Source: Candolleomyces eurysporus
Lineage: Eukaryota > Basidiomycota > Agaricomycetes > Agaricales > Psathyrellaceae
NCBI GenBank assembly: GCA_027579435.1
Contig: JANBPK010000808.1
Span: forward strand, 348,773 to 412,772
Length of the DNA stretch: 64,000 nucleotides
Direction of reading: 5' to 3'
The notes under the pieces are model-generated. The model saw nothing but the letters and a program-made list of their open reading frames with translations, was not told where the DNA came from and ran no database searches. Shown piece after piece: positions 23,608 to 35,072 of this stretch. The stretch's first letter is position 1. Each line of letters opens with the position of its first letter. Position numbers and translations under genes: made by a program.

Positions 23608-25079
23608 ATGCTTGGTCGAATTGGGCGCTTCAACAAGCTTGCCCACATCTCCCAACCGTCTCAGCTGGCATTCCGTCGGTGCCTATCCCAAAAACATGTC
23701 GAAATCCTAGGCAACAAGTATCCGGTGGACGAATTCACCAACGTCACACCCTCCATCATTTCCAAAATCCCTCTACGACTGCACACAAAGCCCTCGCATC
23801 CTCTCGACACTTTGCGAGGCCTCATAGAAGGCCACTTCTCCGACTTTTCTCATGTTTCGTCGTTCTCACCGGTCGTATCACCCTTCAAGAACTTTGACGA
23901 GCTCTCGTTCCCAAAGGACCACCCCGGTCGGGCTGTCACCGACAGCTACTATGTCAACAAAGACATGATGCTGCGCACCCATACCTCCGCACACGAAGTC
24001 GAAATGTTCAGAAAGGGCGAAGACAAGTGGCTCCTCACAGCGGACGTGTACCGGCGGGACGAAATCGACGGCTCGCACTACCCCGTCTTCCACCAGGTCG
24101 AGGGAGCGCGCGTTTTCGACGCGACGCCGACCGGAATGAAGGAGGTTATGGAGGACAACGCAAGACTGGAGGCGCAGCTGTCCCGCACGAACATCGTGAT
24201 TGAAGATGTGCCCCATATCTCGCCGACCAACCCTGTGCAGCCCGGGCATGACCCAGTGTTCTCGGAGTTGGTCGCGAAGAACCTCAAGCTGTCGCTCAAT
24301 GGTATGATCTTCAAGCTGTTCGGTGGCGGAGCGTCCCAGGCACCGCTCAGGGTGCGATGGATTGAAGCCTACTTCCCCTTCACGAGCCCCAGCTTCGAGG
24401 TCGAGGTGTTCTACCAAGGGAAGTGGTTGGAGATCCTCGGCTCTGGTGTTGTCGTACAGGCAACCCTGGACACGGCCGGTAAGTCCCCCTTCCTTCGCAC
24501 TCAAGCGTCGCACTCATTCTGTATCACAGGCGTGCAAAATAAAATCGCCTGGGCTTTTGGTTTAGGCCTTGAGCGAATTGCGATGGTTCTCTTCTCGATA
24601 CCCGACATCCGTTTGTTCTGGACAGAGGACGAGCGTTTCCATTCCCAGTTCCAGTCAGGGAAGATCACGACGTTCAAGCCCTACTCGAAATACCCGGCAT
24701 GCTACAAGGATGTCAGCTTCTGGCTTCCAACCAACTCGACGCTTCATGAAAACGACTTTTGCGACCTTGTTCGGGATACAGCTGGGGATCTGGTGGAGGA
24801 TGTCAAAAGGGTGGGTGTCAAGTACCTGTAACAGCAAACCCTCGTTCGCTCATCACTACTACAGCTTGACCAGTTTGTGCATCCCAAGACGCAGAAGACG
24901 AGTTTGTGCTACCGCATAAACTACCGCTCAATGGATAGGTGGGAACCACCGTTTGCGCATGCTCGCAGTTAGTCACTGACACTCCTTACCCCAGGTCTCT
25001 CTCGAATGAGGAAAGCAATGACATCCATGGCCAGGTTGTTTCCGAACTCAAAAACCGGTTCGACGTTGAAATCCGATAG
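23608..25079 (+). CDS. MSF1: Mitochondrial phenylalanyl-tRNA synthetase
   Basis: This monomeric class II synthetase charges mitochondrial tRNA-Phe. I chose the ATG at 23608 (MLGRIGRFNKLAHISQ), which gives a basic mitochondrial presequence; an ATG 48 nt upstream is less typical. The catalytic core shows motif 2 features (VYRRDEIDGSHYPVFHQVEG) and motif 3 (AWAFGLGLERIAMVLFSIPD). The C-terminal anticodon-binding FDX-ACB domain follows (KYPACYKDVSFWLP, ending KNRFDVEIR). Introns occur near 24480-24530, after DVKR at 24813 and after SMDR near 24940. The architecture matches the mitochondrial monomer rather than the cytosolic heterotetramer. It converges on the GrpE gene, leaving 148 nt between stop codons. 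Confidence 0.95.
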
Positions 25080-25227
25080 AGTCGTCGTAATCTAAGATAT
25101 GCAATAAATCTAGAGTTGTGGTTATAGATTAGTCGTGTCTACTTAATTTTGATAGGCATTATCATTACAGTACTACTCATGGTCCAGCAGCGTCAACGAT
25201 AGCGAATGCGAGGAGTGGGTAAAAATG

Positions 25228-25987
25228 CTATGAGGTATCCTGGGCGACTCCGACTTGTGCCGCTCGTAGTACGCGGTCCTTGATCTTGTACCCAATCTTT
25301 TGCGTGTCGATGACGGTTCCGGGCTCTTTGCCGGGTATTGGAGCCTGGTAGAGGGCTTCATGCTGATTTGGGTCGAACTGCTCGCCGGTGGGGTCGAAGG
25401 GCGTGACGTGGTATTTGGCAAGGGTTTGCAGGAGCATTCGGTGGGTCATGTCGACACCGGTGTGGAGGTCTTTGAGGTAGGCGGCGTGCGACTTGTCAAG
25501 GCCAGCGGGAGGGGAGGAATTTGAAGGCGAGAGGGCGGCGTTGGGTACCGACTTGATGGCAATAGCGAGCACGTCGACCGTCTCGAGCAGGTCGGAGGCG
25601 AAGCGTGTAATAGCAAAGTCCTTGGTCTGATCCTTCTCCTTTGCAGCATTCCGTTGCAAGTTAAGGAAGTCGGCCTGGAGGTATTGCAGCCGGCTCTGAC
25701 GCGGAAGTTAGACGACGGTGACTGGGACGAGTGAACGAGCAAAGACAAACCTTGAGGTCGGTGACTTCACCCTCCTTGGCCTTGAGCTTTTCCGCGACTT
25801 CGTTGTTCTCCGACGATTCCTGGGGTTTGGCTTCCTCTTTGGCCTGCTCACCGGCAGCCTTGTCTTCCGAGTAATACCGTCGCGAGACGCGTCCTGGCAA
25901 GGCTCTGAGAGCAGGTCGAGACACCGCTCTCGAGGAGGACGCGGCAGCACATGTCCGGAGCAGCTGGAACGACGAGGACAGATTCAT
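25228..25987 (-). CDS. MGE1: Mitochondrial GrpE nucleotide exchange factor
   Basis: Mge1 releases ADP from mitochondrial Hsp70 and is needed for matrix protein import and folding. The protein begins MNLSSSFQLLRTCAAAS, an Arg/Ser-rich presequence with a likely cleavage near RRYYSED. The long helical region follows (EGEVTDLKSRLQYLQADFLN), then the GrpE core (FDPNQHEALYQAPIPGKEPG) and C-terminal RVLRAAQVGVAQ. One intron near 25696-25752 separates the two exons. The length (about 230 aa) is normal. With TOM40 and mtPheRS it is one of several mitochondrial biogenesis genes in this part of the window. Confidence 0.94.
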
Positions 25988-26334
25988 CTTCGGAGGCTTG
26001 ATGACGTGGGGTTGAGTTGAGCAGCAAAATATTTATTTTCCCGAGAAAATGTACGCGAAAAATATGGCTGACTAAGCGCTGAATTGCTGGCAAGGGCAGA
26101 CGGCCCGCTCACTGACTCGGACTTTTGTCTTTTTTTTGCGACAAAAAGCGCCTAGTGCTCTATGACCTGTACTCACTAGACCCTCTTGGACCCCTCCCTT
26201 TCATTATAGAAATAGACACCTGAGAGAGAGCTCTGGCTAGCTCTCAGTCAGAGGCACTCCTCGCCTAAAAATTCCCTTCTCGCAAAAAACCGAGAAAAAA
26301 CAGCACGGGACTCCGTTAACCGGACTTCAGGATC

Positions 26335-29300
26335 ATGCTATTGCCTTATGCAAGACTCGGACGAATCTTATCTCTCCGACATCTTTCGACAATGACCAGC
26401 TCAGGAGGCTCTAAAGTCATCGACGGTACAGCTTTGGCTAGGTGGGCTTTCTCTGATTTTTTCGCAAATGGTATACTGACAGTACTTCCAGGACCATCAG
26501 GGACGATGTGGCGTTGCGCACCAAGTCGATCCAGGCTACATACCCTCGTTTCCAGCCTCAGCTGGCTGTCATTCAGGCGGGGGACCGTCCTGACTCTTCT
26601 ACCTACGTTCGCATGAAATCCAAAGCTGCGATCGAGGCCGGCATCAAGTTTAATCACATCAAAGTACCCGTCGAGTCCACCGCCGACGAAATTGTGGACT
26701 TGGTGCGGTCGCTCAATAACGACGATAAGACGAGCGGGGTGCTCGTCCAGCTGCCTCTCGGTGATCATATCGGTGCGCATGGCGAACGACAAGTTACCGA
26801 AGCCATCAGCCCAGAAAAGGACGTCGATGGGTGGGCTTTTTTTGATGCTTCTTTCCAATATTGGTGNTTTTTTTGACTGTTGTCCCACTCCACGTTTCTT
26901 TTCCAGATTCCATGCGTATAACATTGGTCACTTGTCTTCGCGAGCTGGTGACCCTCTGTTCGCGCCTTGCACCCCTGCTGGTGTTATCCGTTTGTTAGAA
27001 TCTACCGGAGTTTCCTTGTCTGGATTGCATGCTGTTGTACTGGGACGAAGCGACATCGTTGGGAGTCCTGTTGCTGCCTTGCTCCGTAGCAAGGACGCCA
27101 CTGTCACTCAGTGCCATAGCCGCACGAGAAACATTGAGGAAATTGTACGAGACTCCCGAATTTTCTTGGGGCTGCCTGCTGATTTCGACGCGACAGGTCA
27201 AAACTGCTGATGTTTTGGTGGCCGCCATTGGGAAAGCCGAATTCGTCAAAGGTTCCTGGATTAAACCTGGCGCGATCGTTATCGACGTTGGTATCAACTA
27301 TGTGCCAGGTAAATACACCTGTCCCGTTCCCCGAACTACCCGCATCTCATTTCGCAATCAGACGCCAGCAAAAAGTCAGGGCAACGTCTTGTTGGAGATG
27401 TTGAGTACGCGACAGCGTCTTCCGTGGCTTCGTACATCACTCCTGTGCCAGGGGGTGTTGGCCCTATGACCGTCGCCCTGTTGATGGAAAATACTCTTCA
27501 AGCTGCTGTCCGCCAATGGGAGAAAAGCCGCGAGCAGAAGGTCAAGCCTCTTAAATTGAAGCTTTTGGAGAACGTCCCGAGCGACATCGAAATTGCTATG
27601 GCTCAAACCCCCAAGCCTGTCGCGAAGCTCGCTGAGGAGATTGGAATTCTGCCCGACGAACTCGAAAGCTATGGCAAGTACAAGGCCAAGGTCAGCTTGG
27701 ATGTGCTGGATCGCTTGGAGCACCGCAAAGATGGGAAATACATCGTCGTCGCTGGGTATGTGGTTGTTGTTTTCTTCGAGTCGTGAACTCATAAAGTCGC
27801 AGTATTACCCCGACTCCTTTGGGCGAAGGGAAATCCACAACTACCATTGGTCTCGCTCAAGCTTTGGGTGCTGTTCTCGGCCGCCCCTCTTTTGCATGCG
27901 TGCGTCAACCTAGCCAAGGACCTACATTCGGTATCAAGGGTGGCGCTGCAGGAGGTGGTTACAGCCAGGTTATTCCTATGGACGAGGTGAGTTCCATGCA
28001 TCACGAAAAATATCGTCGCTAACACCGTTTTAGTTCAATCTCCACTTGACCGGTGATATTCACGCAGTCACTGCTGCTAACAACTTGCTTGGTATGTACC
28101 TTATTCTTACTCAGTTCGCAACGCTTCAACTGTGATGTAGCTGCCGCGTTGGACGCTCGGATACTCCACGAAGCTACTCAAAGTGACAAGGTTTGTTGCC
28201 CCTGCCCTAGATACTTGAACCCTTGTTTATCTTCGTGGCATAGGCTCTTTACAGCCGACTAGTTCCCTCCAAGAAGGGCAAGCGCGAGTTCGCTCCTCTC
28301 ATGCTCAAGCGCCTCAAGAAGCTTGGTATCGATAAGACCAACCCAGACGATTTGACTCCAGAGGAAATTAACCGCTTTGCTCGACTGGATGTTGACAAAG
28401 ACACCATCACTTGGAACCGAGTTCTCGACACCAACGATCGATTCCTGCGCAAGATTACCATCGGCCAGAACCCAACCGAGTCAGGTCAAGAACGTCAGAC
28501 TGGCTTTGATATTGCTGTTGCCAGCGAGGTTATGGCCATTCTCGCGTTGACCACAAGTCTGCAAGATATGCAAGCTCGTCTTGGTGCCATGGTCGTTGCG
28601 ACGAGCAAACGCGGAGAACCTATTACTGCTGATGATATTGGTGTCTCTGGTGCCCTCGCCGTCCTCATGAAGGATGCTATCAAACCTAACCTGATGCAGA
28701 CTCTCGAGGTACAGTTGCCTTGCATTGATTCCGTCGCACTTGACTCACCCGCCTTCTTTCCAGGGGACTCCCGTGTTCGTTCATGCAGGACCGTTTGCCA
28801 ACATTGCCCACGGCAACTCCTCCATCCTCGCTGATAAGGTTGCTCTCAAGCTTGCCGGAACTGAAGAGGGTGACGGTCCTGAGCGCGTGGGTTATGTCTT
28901 GACTGAGGGAGGCTTCGGTGCGGACATGGGTATGGAGAAGTTCTGCAACATCAAGTGCCGCACCAGCGGTTTGAAGCCCGATGCCACTGTCATCGTCGCA
29001 ACAACCCGCGCTCTCAAGATGCATGGCGGTGGACCTGATGTTACCCCAGGCAAGCCCCTGCACGAAACCTACACCAAGGAGGACCTTGTCACCTTGAAAG
29101 AGGGTTCCAAGAACTTGGTCAAGCACATCCAGAACTCCAAGAAGTTTGGCGTCAAGGTCATTGTTGCTATCAACCAGTTCGCGTATGTGACAGTTTTTAT
29201 CCCATCTGGAGAGATATACTCACCTGCTCTCTCAGCTCGGACACTGACGCTGAGCTCGCTTTGGTGCGAGAGGTGGCCCTTGCTGGTGGCGCTGATGCTG

Positions 29301-29926
29301 CTGTTGTCAGCAACCACTGGGCCAAAGGAGGCGAAGGTGCTCGCGAACTTGCAGAGGCTGTTGTGGCCGTTTGCGAGGGCGAATCGCAGTTCAAGTTCCT
29401 CTATGATCTCGACAAGTCGATCGACGAGAAGATAGAGATCATCTGCAAGGAAATCTACGGAGCTGACGGCATCGAATTGAGCGAGCTTGCCCGCACTCAG
29501 GTTGACACCTATACCAAGCAAGGATATGGTAATCTCCCAAGTAAGTTGTGTAGCCTATCAAGCTTTAGCGACCACTGATGTTGATTCGTTCAGTTTGCAT
29601 GGCCAAAACACAATATTCCTTCTCTCATGACCCCAAGCTTAAGGGTGTCCCAACTGGTATGGTCAACTACTTTTATTCCTATGAAAAATCTCTCATATTC
29701 TATGCCAGGCTTCACCGTTCCAATTCGAGCCGTCCGTCTTTCTGCAGGTGCGGGATTCCTCTATCCCCTCCTCGGAGACATGCAAACTATGCCCGGTCTT
29801 GGTACTCGTCCCGGTATGTGTCTCATTGTCGTCCCTGAAGTCGCATCGATAGCTCACCTGTCCCTCATAGGATTCTGGGAAGTTGGTCTCGATCCCGAGT
29901 CTGGACGCGTGGTCGGTCTTTTCTAA
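26335..29926 (+). CDS. C1-tetrahydrofolate synthase, trifunctional
   Basis: This single polypeptide interconverts one-carbon folates through methylene-THF dehydrogenase, methenyl-THF cyclohydrolase and formyl-THF synthetase activities. The N-terminal dehydrogenase/cyclohydrolase domain shows [38 protein letters not shown] and [20 protein letters not shown]. The synthetase domain shows the ATP site [37 protein letters not shown] and [10 protein letters not shown], and ends ESGRVVGLF. About ten short introns interrupt it; the N at 26867 is intronic. The first ATG (26335, [20 protein letters not shown]) gives a mitochondrial-type presequence, and a second in-frame ATG at 26392 (MTSSGGSK) would give a cytosolic form. 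Yeast has separate cytosolic Ade3 and mitochondrial Mis1, and this gene could be either or both. All three domains look complete. Confidence 0.95.
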
Positions 29927-30063
29927 AGCCTTACAGATCTAGCGTGATGTGCGACATATACATTATATACCTGTTTAATTTCTTGGTGACAGAGGATTTG
30001 AAGGAAGCAAACTTGACAATATTTGAATAATCCGAACAGTGGGAAGACACTTCAAGCACTCCT

Positions 30064-32448
30064 TTACACAGAACGTCCTGGTACACGCGCTCTGCCGTCG
30101 ACACCACTGTTGTTGTTCTGTTCCAAACGGCTGGTATGCTGTCCACCGGAGGCCGGTGCAAGGGTGCCGCTTATTTCGTCGAGGGTGATATTGTTGTATG
30201 CTGCATTCACTCGTCGTCGGTAGGTGTTCCCATCCCAGTCCACATATCTGAAGGTGTTGTTGTTGGTACCATTTCCAAAGTTTCCGGTCGGCGCACGATT
30301 GTAGAAGCCAACTGGAGGAGTTTGTGTGAGCGACAATTGAGGACGAAGTGGAAGGTTTGAAACTGACCAGCTGTCTGCCGTTGCTCAATGGCAGAGCGAA
30401 CTAAGATTGGGAGGGGTAAGAGATCTCTGTCGTAGGAGTGGTCGAAGTCGGTTTTCCCTGAGCAGTGACACACCGGTTTCAGGTAGTTCTACATCGCTGA
30501 AGAAAGCAACCCTTACATGAATTCCCATCGTCACTCAAGATTGTGTAGTTGACTTGGATGGGATAGCTGAACCTATCGATAACTCTCGGCACACCATTAT
30601 GACGGGAAATAAACTGTCCAGTCGACGTCTGTTTGATATTCTGTCCCCAGGTTGGCTGTTAGACGGTCAACCTACGGCAGCGTGGATCTGACTAACCTGT
30701 CGTTTGGCATTGTCCAAGTAGTATTGGGTATTGGAAAACTCGAGGGCTTGCGACCATACTACGTGGTTGACTTTTCCGCTTCCACTGACCACATCGGCTT
30801 CTATGCTGAGTTTTCGCGTTGCTGAAACCGTAACGACGACATCTCCATTTTCTCCGACAGTTCCTGTTGTTTTTGATTGGGCAAATGGCTCCACAGAATA
30901 GCGAGTAATCTTTCCCGTCGTAGCCTTTTTGGAAGGATCTGTAAAGACTTGCAGGACGCCAGACACATACCAATTTTGGAGGGTGGCATGATCACTCTCA
31001 GAGGAGGCAACGTCGATAGTAATTTGATGCGGCTTCCCGTCTGCTAAGAGAGGCGCAAAGGGAGTGAGGTCCAAGAAGTACGTTGGGAGATCCAACGCGC
31101 CATATGACGATATCGGCCTGGCCCGAGTCAAACCAATAGCACTGGAACACGACGGGGAACTCACCTCCAAACAGCAGGGACAAACCCTCCAGTGAAAATG
31201 GTTATGTATGGGAAGGCCACACCAGCTAGTTGCCCATCAACGAGGAGGCGTACTTCTCTAAATGGGCCTTGTCCATAGGCAGTGTCAGGTGGAAGATCAT
31301 CGAGGAATTCGTTTGCAACATTGTAGTACTTCCGCACGTTGGTATGGTAAACTTCACGGTCAATAGGACATAATTGCTCACCCAAAACTCTTCGGCAGCA
31401 TTGCCGGAGGCGTACAATTCCGCGAATACCTGTACGGTGTCCTGTGGCAGGTTGACGCTGACCTAGGATCATGTTATGACTTCAGGAGTCTGACATGGGT
31501 AGATAGAATGGCCCTCACAGAAAACCCGGGCGGGACGGACGCTGCGTTTCCCGTGTCGTTCTTGAATGTCGAGATGGGGATTATCAAATCCGAGGTTTTT
31601 GCGGGTGGGATCTTCTTTGAAGAGGCGTAAAAGGTCGCATGCAAAACGGCTGGTGCGTGTTCGAGTAAACACAATAGGATCGAAAGGAACATGCCAATAA
31701 CTCACTGGAATAAACACCGTCGAGTCCAGTCTGGATGATGTTATCCAGCTGAAGGATGAAAGTGCCATCCTTAGCGAACAGAGGGGTGTATCTCGTCACG
31801 TCCTTGATGTAGGTCCAAATAATTCCATCGCCCCGGGTCGGTTCAGGGGTAGAAGATCTCCAAACTGAGGGGAGTTGAGAGTGAGTATCAGAACATTGTG
31901 TCGTCCAGAGGAAGTGGAAACTAACTTTCGACGTTCTGGAACGTGAAGATGGCCAGGCGATCGTATTGCGTCCCATTGCTTGTAACAGTAAAATTAAGCG
32001 TAACAGCAGCCCAAGAACCAGGTTCACCACAATCCAGAGGCGGGCTACATCACGACGTCAGAAGGCCAGATAGTTTTGTCCGCTCAAAGGACAGTGGCAA
32101 GACATACGTATATGGGACAATCTCTGAGCTAGAGGAGAGTGCAGTCTTTGAGCCGTTAAACCTTCAGTATAATGGTGCAAGTCTTACATGCCGTACGAGA
32201 AAGCAAAGTCCCGTCTGTTGCCAAGAGATTAGCAGGAGAGACTACATATCAGTAGTTGCTGCTCACTGTAGAATTTTGATTGTACACTGCTTGGCGTCTT
32301 TGGGAACGATGACAGGTTGAGTGACTTGGAAATTCTCGAGTACAGCTGCAGAAACGTTGGTCGACAGAAGAGGCAAAAGCAATCCCAGCAAGGACATAAG
32401 CCTGACCATGAAGCCCAAACTTTCCACTCTCATCCTTGTCGACACCAT
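30064..32448 (-). CDS. Secreted PNGase A-like amidase
   Basis: This resembles peptide-N4-(N-acetyl-beta-glucosaminyl)asparagine amidase A, which removes N-glycans from glycopeptides. The first exon gives a strong signal peptide; MRVESLGFMVRLMSLLGLLL then PLLSTNVSA is the best start region, though an ATG five codons upstream is also in frame. Recognisable blocks in order are QVTQPVIVPKDAKQC, DGIIWTYIKDVTRYTPLF, EVRLLVDGQLAGVAFPYITI then FTGGFVPAVWRP, and YGALDLPTYFLDLTPFAPLL then DGKPHQITIDV. The end carries TFRYVDWDGNTYRRRV and RARVPGRSV. Around ten short introns were read by eye, and exon limits in the middle are approximate. It is transcribed divergently from a small orphan gene and converges on the C1-THF synthase gene. 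Confidence 0.75.
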
Positions 32449-32832
32449 GGTGAAAAGGAATGTTCGGGTGCTCGATATGCGGCTTGCGCCATCCAGACAG
32501 AACTGCTGTATTTATCGAGAAGCAAGCTGGTGAGAAACCGAGCCCTCAGGCTTCCAATGGTTCATGTGGTCCAAGGGTAGCTTCTCGAGAAGTTCTAGCA
32601 GGTGAGTTTACGCCGGTGTGACTGATTGAACGATTAGATCTCGTACTCAAGATGTCATGGTGTTCGGAGGGCCAAAGGCTAGAGCTTGAGGGCAACATGG
32701 AACCGAATGAGAAAGCGCTTGGGCCTAGCGCGCGCCCATCATTCATCACCCTTCCTGTTCTCATTCGTCCATTCTTGGGTTATGTTACTTTCTTCATCGC
32801 AACAGTTCATCGCTGGACCATCCATCTCGTCA
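32449..32832. promoter_or_regulatory. Divergent region, PNGase A-like gene / small orphan
   Basis: This 384-nt segment lies between two divergent starts. Open frames cross it, but none shows family features and all stop or run into the next gene in the wrong frame. I see no clear TATA box or repeat. Confidence 0.35.
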
Positions 32833-33433
32833 ATGAGCCTGTACTCATCCCAAATGCAGCCAAACTTTGGCTTCAATCCTGTCCAAGGAGGTTCTCTGCA
32901 AAACTCACTGGCAGCCACCACGGACCAGAACTCGCCTGCTCTCTTCAAACAGAACCTGGCCATCGTCCAACAAGAGATCCTCAGAGTGCAGGCTCTTGCA
33001 AGGGACGCGCTCTCAGGAATGTAAGCGTGCCTTTCCCTCAATGACGAACCTATCAGGGCCATTGAAATGTGAGATGTCCTGAAGCCAGAGTGCCTACCAT
33101 GTTGGACAATCCCCCGCCACAACCTCCCGTACGTCGTCCAGACTTCCTCCTTCTGCTACTCAGCCCGAATCCCATGCAGGTTTAATTGAGGAGGTTAAAA
33201 TAGCGTTGGATAACCTCATGCAGCGCTTGCGGTCAACTGGTGTCGGTGCCCTGCCCGTGCTACCTTCAACTGGAACCCAAGGAGAACCAATGACACTTCC
33301 GACAGAAGCACAATTGCTCGTAGATGCTCACAAAAGCATCGAGATGCTCTATGAATCACTCAAGCGTAAACAAGAGAGTGCTGCTGTAGTCGCGAACCTT
33401 CTCGGAGCGGATAATCGAACAGGAGGGAGATAA
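32833..33433 (+). CDS. Small two-exon helical orphan (178 aa)
   Basis: I do not recognise this protein. Exon 1 runs from 32833 (MSLYSSQMQPNFGFNPVQGG) to 33020, and a 64-nt GT-AG intron covers 33021-33084. Exon 2 continues in frame (QSAYHVGQSPATTSRTSS) to the stop at 33431-33433. The join gives exactly 179 codons. Two helical segments are visible (ALFKQNLAIVQQEILRVQAL, and HAGLIEEVKIALDNLMQRL) plus a third near the C-terminus (IEMLYESLKRKQESAAVVAN), with a Ser/Pro-rich linker between. Size and helix pattern suit a subunit of a multiprotein complex, but that is speculation. The clean intron and the absence of stops support a real gene. Confidence 0.6.
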
Positions 33434-33684
33434 AAGGATTCCTACGCCATGAGGTAGCAACGCATTGGTCAATGGCGACAGATGTCACCTTTTCTCCCCC
33501 GAATTATTTGACGAAATGCTACCAGTGAGTTTTCCTGTCTGCTTGTAGACTCATCTTTGCTGAACGTACAGCTCAGAATCTCCCCAGCGCTATGACGAAG
33601 TCATTAATCATTATCAAAGCTGTAATAATACTCTCATGATAAGGTACTATCGACTACCCCGAATTTTGCATCGACTCCTGGGAC

Positions 33685-34619
33685 CTACTGCCCTTTGCTA
33701 GCCCCCTCGCCCTCAGGTTCCTGCAAGACAAATCCCTTTTCAGTGAGCTCTTGTGCCAAGCCGACGAGAACAGGTTGTGCGTGGCTCCAGAACTCTTTCC
33801 AANTTTTCGACCGCACCGTCGTTGTTGGTCAGGTGGGCATCAGTAACGGCTGTCAACGCCTCGACGATCTTGAACACCTCCTCGTTATCCTTGCGCAAAG
33901 GAGAAGACGAGGGGATGCTATTGGCCTGGTGGACCACCGCTTTTATCAGTTTTGCAGAGGCGATACGAGCCCGACCTATCTCAGAAGTGTCGGGAACTCG
34001 CGCCGTCTCGAATGCCTGTATGACATCATCGTTGAGAACAGCAAACGTGGATGGACAAAGGAGCGAACTCACAGATAGATATTGCGCATGTGCCTCGCTG
34101 GGAGATTCAGCATCGAAGTGTACGTCGCCAATAGGCCTACTCAGATACAAAAGCATCTGGTAAATGAGCCCGTGAGCAATGGAGAGGCGGAGTTTTTCGT
34201 CAGGGATGGTGTTCTCTAGCCATGGTCCGTTCGAAACGCTTTCGAGAACTTCAATCCAAGGTGGTCTTTCCTCTCCACCCTCCTTGTTTGCAGGTTCGTT
34301 GGCGTTATTGCTGTCAGCGGCGGTTGCGTAGTGTCGGTACGGACGAGGGACAGGTTGCGAGCGAGAGCTGGTGAGCTGGTTCAGTCCGGGTCTAACTGCC
34401 CGCAGGCCACGGGATGCAATAGCTCCTGACTAGAATTCGCTTTTAACTTGGAAAAGGTTGGTTGCGGAAACGTCAACTCACCGTGATGACGCCGCGAAGT
34501 TGGATCTTGGAAGTTGTCGGTGCATAGGTTCTTTTCAGTGCCACTCGTGTCGGATTCCTAGCCGCATCAAGGGCGGTACGAGATGCTCTCGAGAATGTTG
34601 GTAGACTGAGGGCAAACAT
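33685..34619 (-). CDS. Orphan protein with likely mitochondrial presequence
   Basis: No family is recognised. The start MFALSLPTFSRASRTALDAA is rich in Ser, Arg and Ala and lacks acidic residues until Asp, which suits mitochondrial targeting. After an intron with donor near 34485, the protein continues AIASRGLRAVRPGLNQLTSS, then PYRHYATAADSNNANEP, and a helical body (IEVLESVSNGPWLENTIPDE, LRLSIAHGLIYQMLLYLSRP). A second intron lies near 34020-34075. The last part reads AFETARVPDTSEIGRARIAS, and EEVFKIVEALTAVTDAHLTN. The N at 33803 shifts the frame; if it is ignored, the end becomes WKEFWSHAQPVLVGLAQELT and stops at 33685. With the N counted, a different tail stops earlier, near 33740. The restored tail reads far more like the rest of the protein. 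Confidence 0.6.
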
Positions 34620-35072
34620 GACAATGGTGTACTTGGTCGAGCCCGACTGACGTTGAAGCGGGCCCTGGGTTGGGCCGGGACACAGCCACAAGGCCTTCAT
34701 TTACTCCCGCCGCCGGAGCTACTTTGGACGACTTACTTATAGCACTGCGAGCGGAATGTCGATACATGGACATCTGCGGTTAGAAAAGCACCGATAGCCA
34801 GTGCCTCAGTTGTGATACGTCTAAATACGATACAAGATAAAATTTAACGAATGGACGAGGATCAACCTGGCCAAGGATCGGCTGTGTTGTGTTGTCCGCG
34901 GATGATTACCAGTCCACAAGGGCTGCGGGAGATGCGACTGATTCGTATCTTGTCGCAGTGAATGGTATAGATGTAGGATTATAGCAATGTGCCAATTCCA
35001 GCCTCCTGCATAGCCGATGAAACAGCGCAATGCTGATTGGGAATGGGTTGGTATAGGTCGATCGGTGGAGGG
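34620..35072. other. Intergenic region upstream of the mitochondrial orphan
   Basis: This 453-nt stretch lies between the start of one minus-strand gene and the stop of the next. Open frames here lack recognisable content. It should contain the promoter of the gene ending at 33685 and the 3'UTR of the Pmp3-domain gene. Nothing else is visible. Confidence 0.35.

Noticed and set aside
23878..24513. 211-codon minus-strand open frame over the mitochondrial Phe-tRNA synthetase gene
   Set aside because: It lies fully within a strongly conserved synthetase exon and is a codon-bias shadow.
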